Shown here in pieces: positions 62,505 to 64,000 of a stretch of DNA of 64,000 bases. The position numbers were made by a program, and so were the translations under genes. The stretch comes from Streptomyces cadmiisoli. Its GTDB lineage: Bacteria > Actinomycetota > Actinomycetes > Streptomycetales > Streptomycetaceae. The stretch covers positions 8,928,001 to 8,992,000 of the forward strand of contig NZ_CP030073.1 in NCBI RefSeq assembly GCF_003261055.1, given 5' to 3'. Numbering within the stretch: position 1 is the first letter of the stretch; each line of letters opens with the position of its first letter. Under the pieces are notes generated by a model that worked only from the letters and a program-made list of their open reading frames with translations, searched no databases and had not been told where the DNA came from.

Positions 62505-62963
62505 CACGTGTGCAGGTACACCTTGGATTCCGTCTCCGTCCGATGGGTCACGACACCCACGGGCCGGTCCCGGTTCCGGAGGTAGCGCTCGTTCTCGTCG
62601 TCGTCGGTCCAGCTATGGTCCCTTGCGAAGACCTGGACGCTGGCGATCGCTCCCTCCCTGGAGGAGGCCTTGCGCAGTCCGCTGCCCGAGAGGAAACCGG
62701 GCACTGCGGAACAGGGCATCCGTAGCACGGCCGCCATCGGATACGTGCTGTCCTGGGACCACGCGTAGTAGCCGACGACCTTCGCCGACGCCGGCACATC
62801 GAGGTTGTAGTCACGGAATGCCTGGGCCGCGCTTACATTGGTGTGCGTGCCCGCGAAGGCCCGCCCGGAAGTGGGTCTTCGGTTCCTTGCCGCACGAGGC
62901 GACCGCCAGCAGCGGCAGCAGGCCCAGGCCTGCGGCCGTGCGGCGAATGGCACGGAAGCGCAT
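62504..62963 (-). pseudogene. Lipoprotein gene with a frameshift
   Basis: ATG 62963 has GGGGGGTGAG upstream and encodes RFRAIRRTAAGLGLLPLLAV with lipobox VASC and CGKEPKT. The frame then fails; the matching body, THTNVSAAQAFRDYNLDVPA to RTETESKVYLHT, is in another frame from about 62870. One base change in the run near 62865-62885 restores the whole. Real decay and sequencing error are both possible. Confidence 0.8.
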
Positions 62964-62975
62964 CTCACCCCCCAA

Positions 62976-63112
62976 CTAGAACGAATAGCTGCCCCCGACA
63001 TTGAAGTCCTGGGCACAGCCGTCGGTGTGCAACTGTGCCAGATCGTTCTGGTTGATCTCCTCGAAGAGTCCGACGTGGCCGTCCTGGACGCGATCTAGAC
63101 CCGCGAGCCTGG
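62976..63112 (-). pseudogene. C-terminal remnant of an upstream operon gene
   Basis: The minus frame LFEEINQNDLAQLHTDGCAQ with DFNVGGSYSF-stop ends 13 bp before the lipoprotein start. Upstream of about 63112 coding stops abruptly. The gene was probably cut by rearrangement next to the IS110-type element. It would have been an exported or lipoprotein partner, judged by context only. Confidence 0.5.
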
Positions 63113-63374
63113 CTCGACGCCATCCGGTGGGGCGATGTAGCCAGTCATCCCGCGGCCTGTCGGCCGCACCCCGGGGCCGGGAAAATGGGGCGGGGTGCCC
63201 GTCCGGAGGACGTCGTTGCTGCTTGGTGCGAGTGAGCCCGATAGCCAGTCGGACGCGGGGGCCGTGTGCAGGAATCCAATGTTGTTGCCATGAGCACGCA
63301 AGAGAGCGTCTTTGAATCCTGTGGCCTCGGAAGGGCGGGTACCCGTCGCGGTTCGACTGGGAGGGGCAGGGTTC

Positions 63375-64000
63375 GTGGACGTGGTGGAAGAGCGATGCGC
63401 GGGCATCGACTTGAGCAAGACGGACGCCAAGGTGTGCATCCGGCTGCCGGGTTCGGGGAAGCGGGCCCGTCGTGAGGTGCGGACGTTTTCCACGATGAGC
63501 GACGGCCTGCTGGAACTGCGGGACTGGCTGGTGGACAACCAGATCACCCGGGTGGGCATGGAGGCGACCGCGTCCTATTGGAAGCCCCTGTTCTACCTGC
63601 TGGAGGCCACCGAGGGGGTCGAGCCGTGGCTGCTGAACGCCCAGCACATCAAGACCGTGCCGGGCCGCAAGACCGACGTGAAGGACTGCGAGTGGATCTG
63701 CCGCCTGGTCGAGTACGGCCTGGTCCGGCCCAGCTTCGTACCGCCGCGTGACATCCGGCAGCTACGGGACCTGACCCGGTACCGCACCGAGACCACCCGC
63801 GACCGGGTCCGCGACGTCAACCGGCTCGCGATGTTCCTGGAAGACGCCGGGATCAAGCTCAGCTCGGTGGTCAGCGACATCACCGGCCGCTCCGCGCGCG
63901 CCATGCTCGACGCCCTGGTCGCGGGCGAGCGTGATCCCCAGGTCCTGGCGGAGCTGGCGTTGGGCAGCCTGCAGGGCAAAGTGCCCCTGCTGACCCGGGC
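63375..64000 (+). CDS. IS110-family transposase, N-terminal part
   Basis: From GTG 63375 the 208 residues shown read VVEERCAGIDLSKTDAKVCI with the DEDD-type first Asp, VGMEATASYWKPLFYLLEAT with the Glu, and QHIKTVPGRKTDVKDCEWIC with the next Asp pair. This is the RuvC-like domain of IS110 transposases; the Ser-containing C-terminal domain is beyond the window. GAGGGGCAG precedes the start. IS110 elements use a bridge RNA from their non-coding ends, so the 63117-63374 flank is of interest. Confidence 0.92.
   Translation, partial: MDVVEERCAGIDLSKTDAKVCIRLPGSGKRARREVRTFSTMSDGLLELRDWLVDNQITRVGMEATASYWKPLFYLLEATEGVEPWLLNAQHIKTVPGRKTDVKDCEWICRLVEYGLVRPSFVPPRDIRQLRDLTRYRTETTRDRVRDVNRLAMFLEDAGIKLSSVVSDITGRSARAMLDALVAGERDPQVLAELALGSLQGKVPLLTR

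Overview
The window is high-GC DNA from an actinomycete, almost certainly Streptomyces. Support comes from strong G/C bias at third codon positions, GTG/TTG starts with GGAGG-type ribosome sites, ATGA/GTGA gene overlaps, a DUF6086 protein, a DUF2690 protein, and the characteristic trio of an anti-sigma-type ATPase, a tiny Cys-rich protein and a conserved hypothetical. No tRNA, rRNA or CRISPR array was recognised.

Layout. 1-7914 is an orderly envelope/stress block: the start of an ABC-transporter ATPase, a fused SecDF, a small secreted protein, a NarL/LiaS-type two-component system, and an operon of two DksA/TraR zinc-finger proteins, an MreB-like actin homologue and an Rv1733c-type membrane protein. 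8134-14423 holds lipoproteins, a secreted peptidoglycan-binding protein facing two membrane-anchored HTH regulators (one with an external peptidoglycan-binding domain), and a bile-acid:sodium-symporter-family protein. 14762-21164 holds regulatory genes, an IS1380-family element lying between two partial HTH/TPR regulator genes, a GNAT enzyme and a GntR/membrane-protein operon.

From about 21.5 kb to 53.6 kb the DNA is a patchwork of small single genes (SMI1/KNR4, SnoaL-like, two methyltransferases, MBL hydrolase, GNAT, a MazF-type toxin-antitoxin pair, 2'-5' RNA ligase-like, DUF7919, DUF6086, DUF1877, ASCH-NUDIX fusion) mixed with many dead genes. One IS5-family element is intact with both ends and a TTA target duplication. 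Remnants of ISL3, IS21 (IstB) and IS5 elements, CadD, pRiA4b ORF-3, SDR and GNAT genes are scattered around. This decay and IS load suggest a chromosome arm or linear-plasmid region.

53827-59108 is the most system-like part: a membrane-anchored small protein overlapping a 1127-residue TPR-CHAT protease-like protein, facing a convergent pair (a Cys-cluster protein and a multi-pass membrane protein). The right end has a double VOC protein, an operon with a frameshifted lipoprotein, a polytopic membrane protein and a 31-residue peptide, and the start of an IS110-family transposase running off the window.

Several genes in the patchwork region seem to be leaderless, with a -10-like hexamer 6-7 nt before the start codon. 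Gene starts were chosen by ribosome sites, overlaps, signal peptides and codon bias; homology calls come from recognised motifs, not searches.
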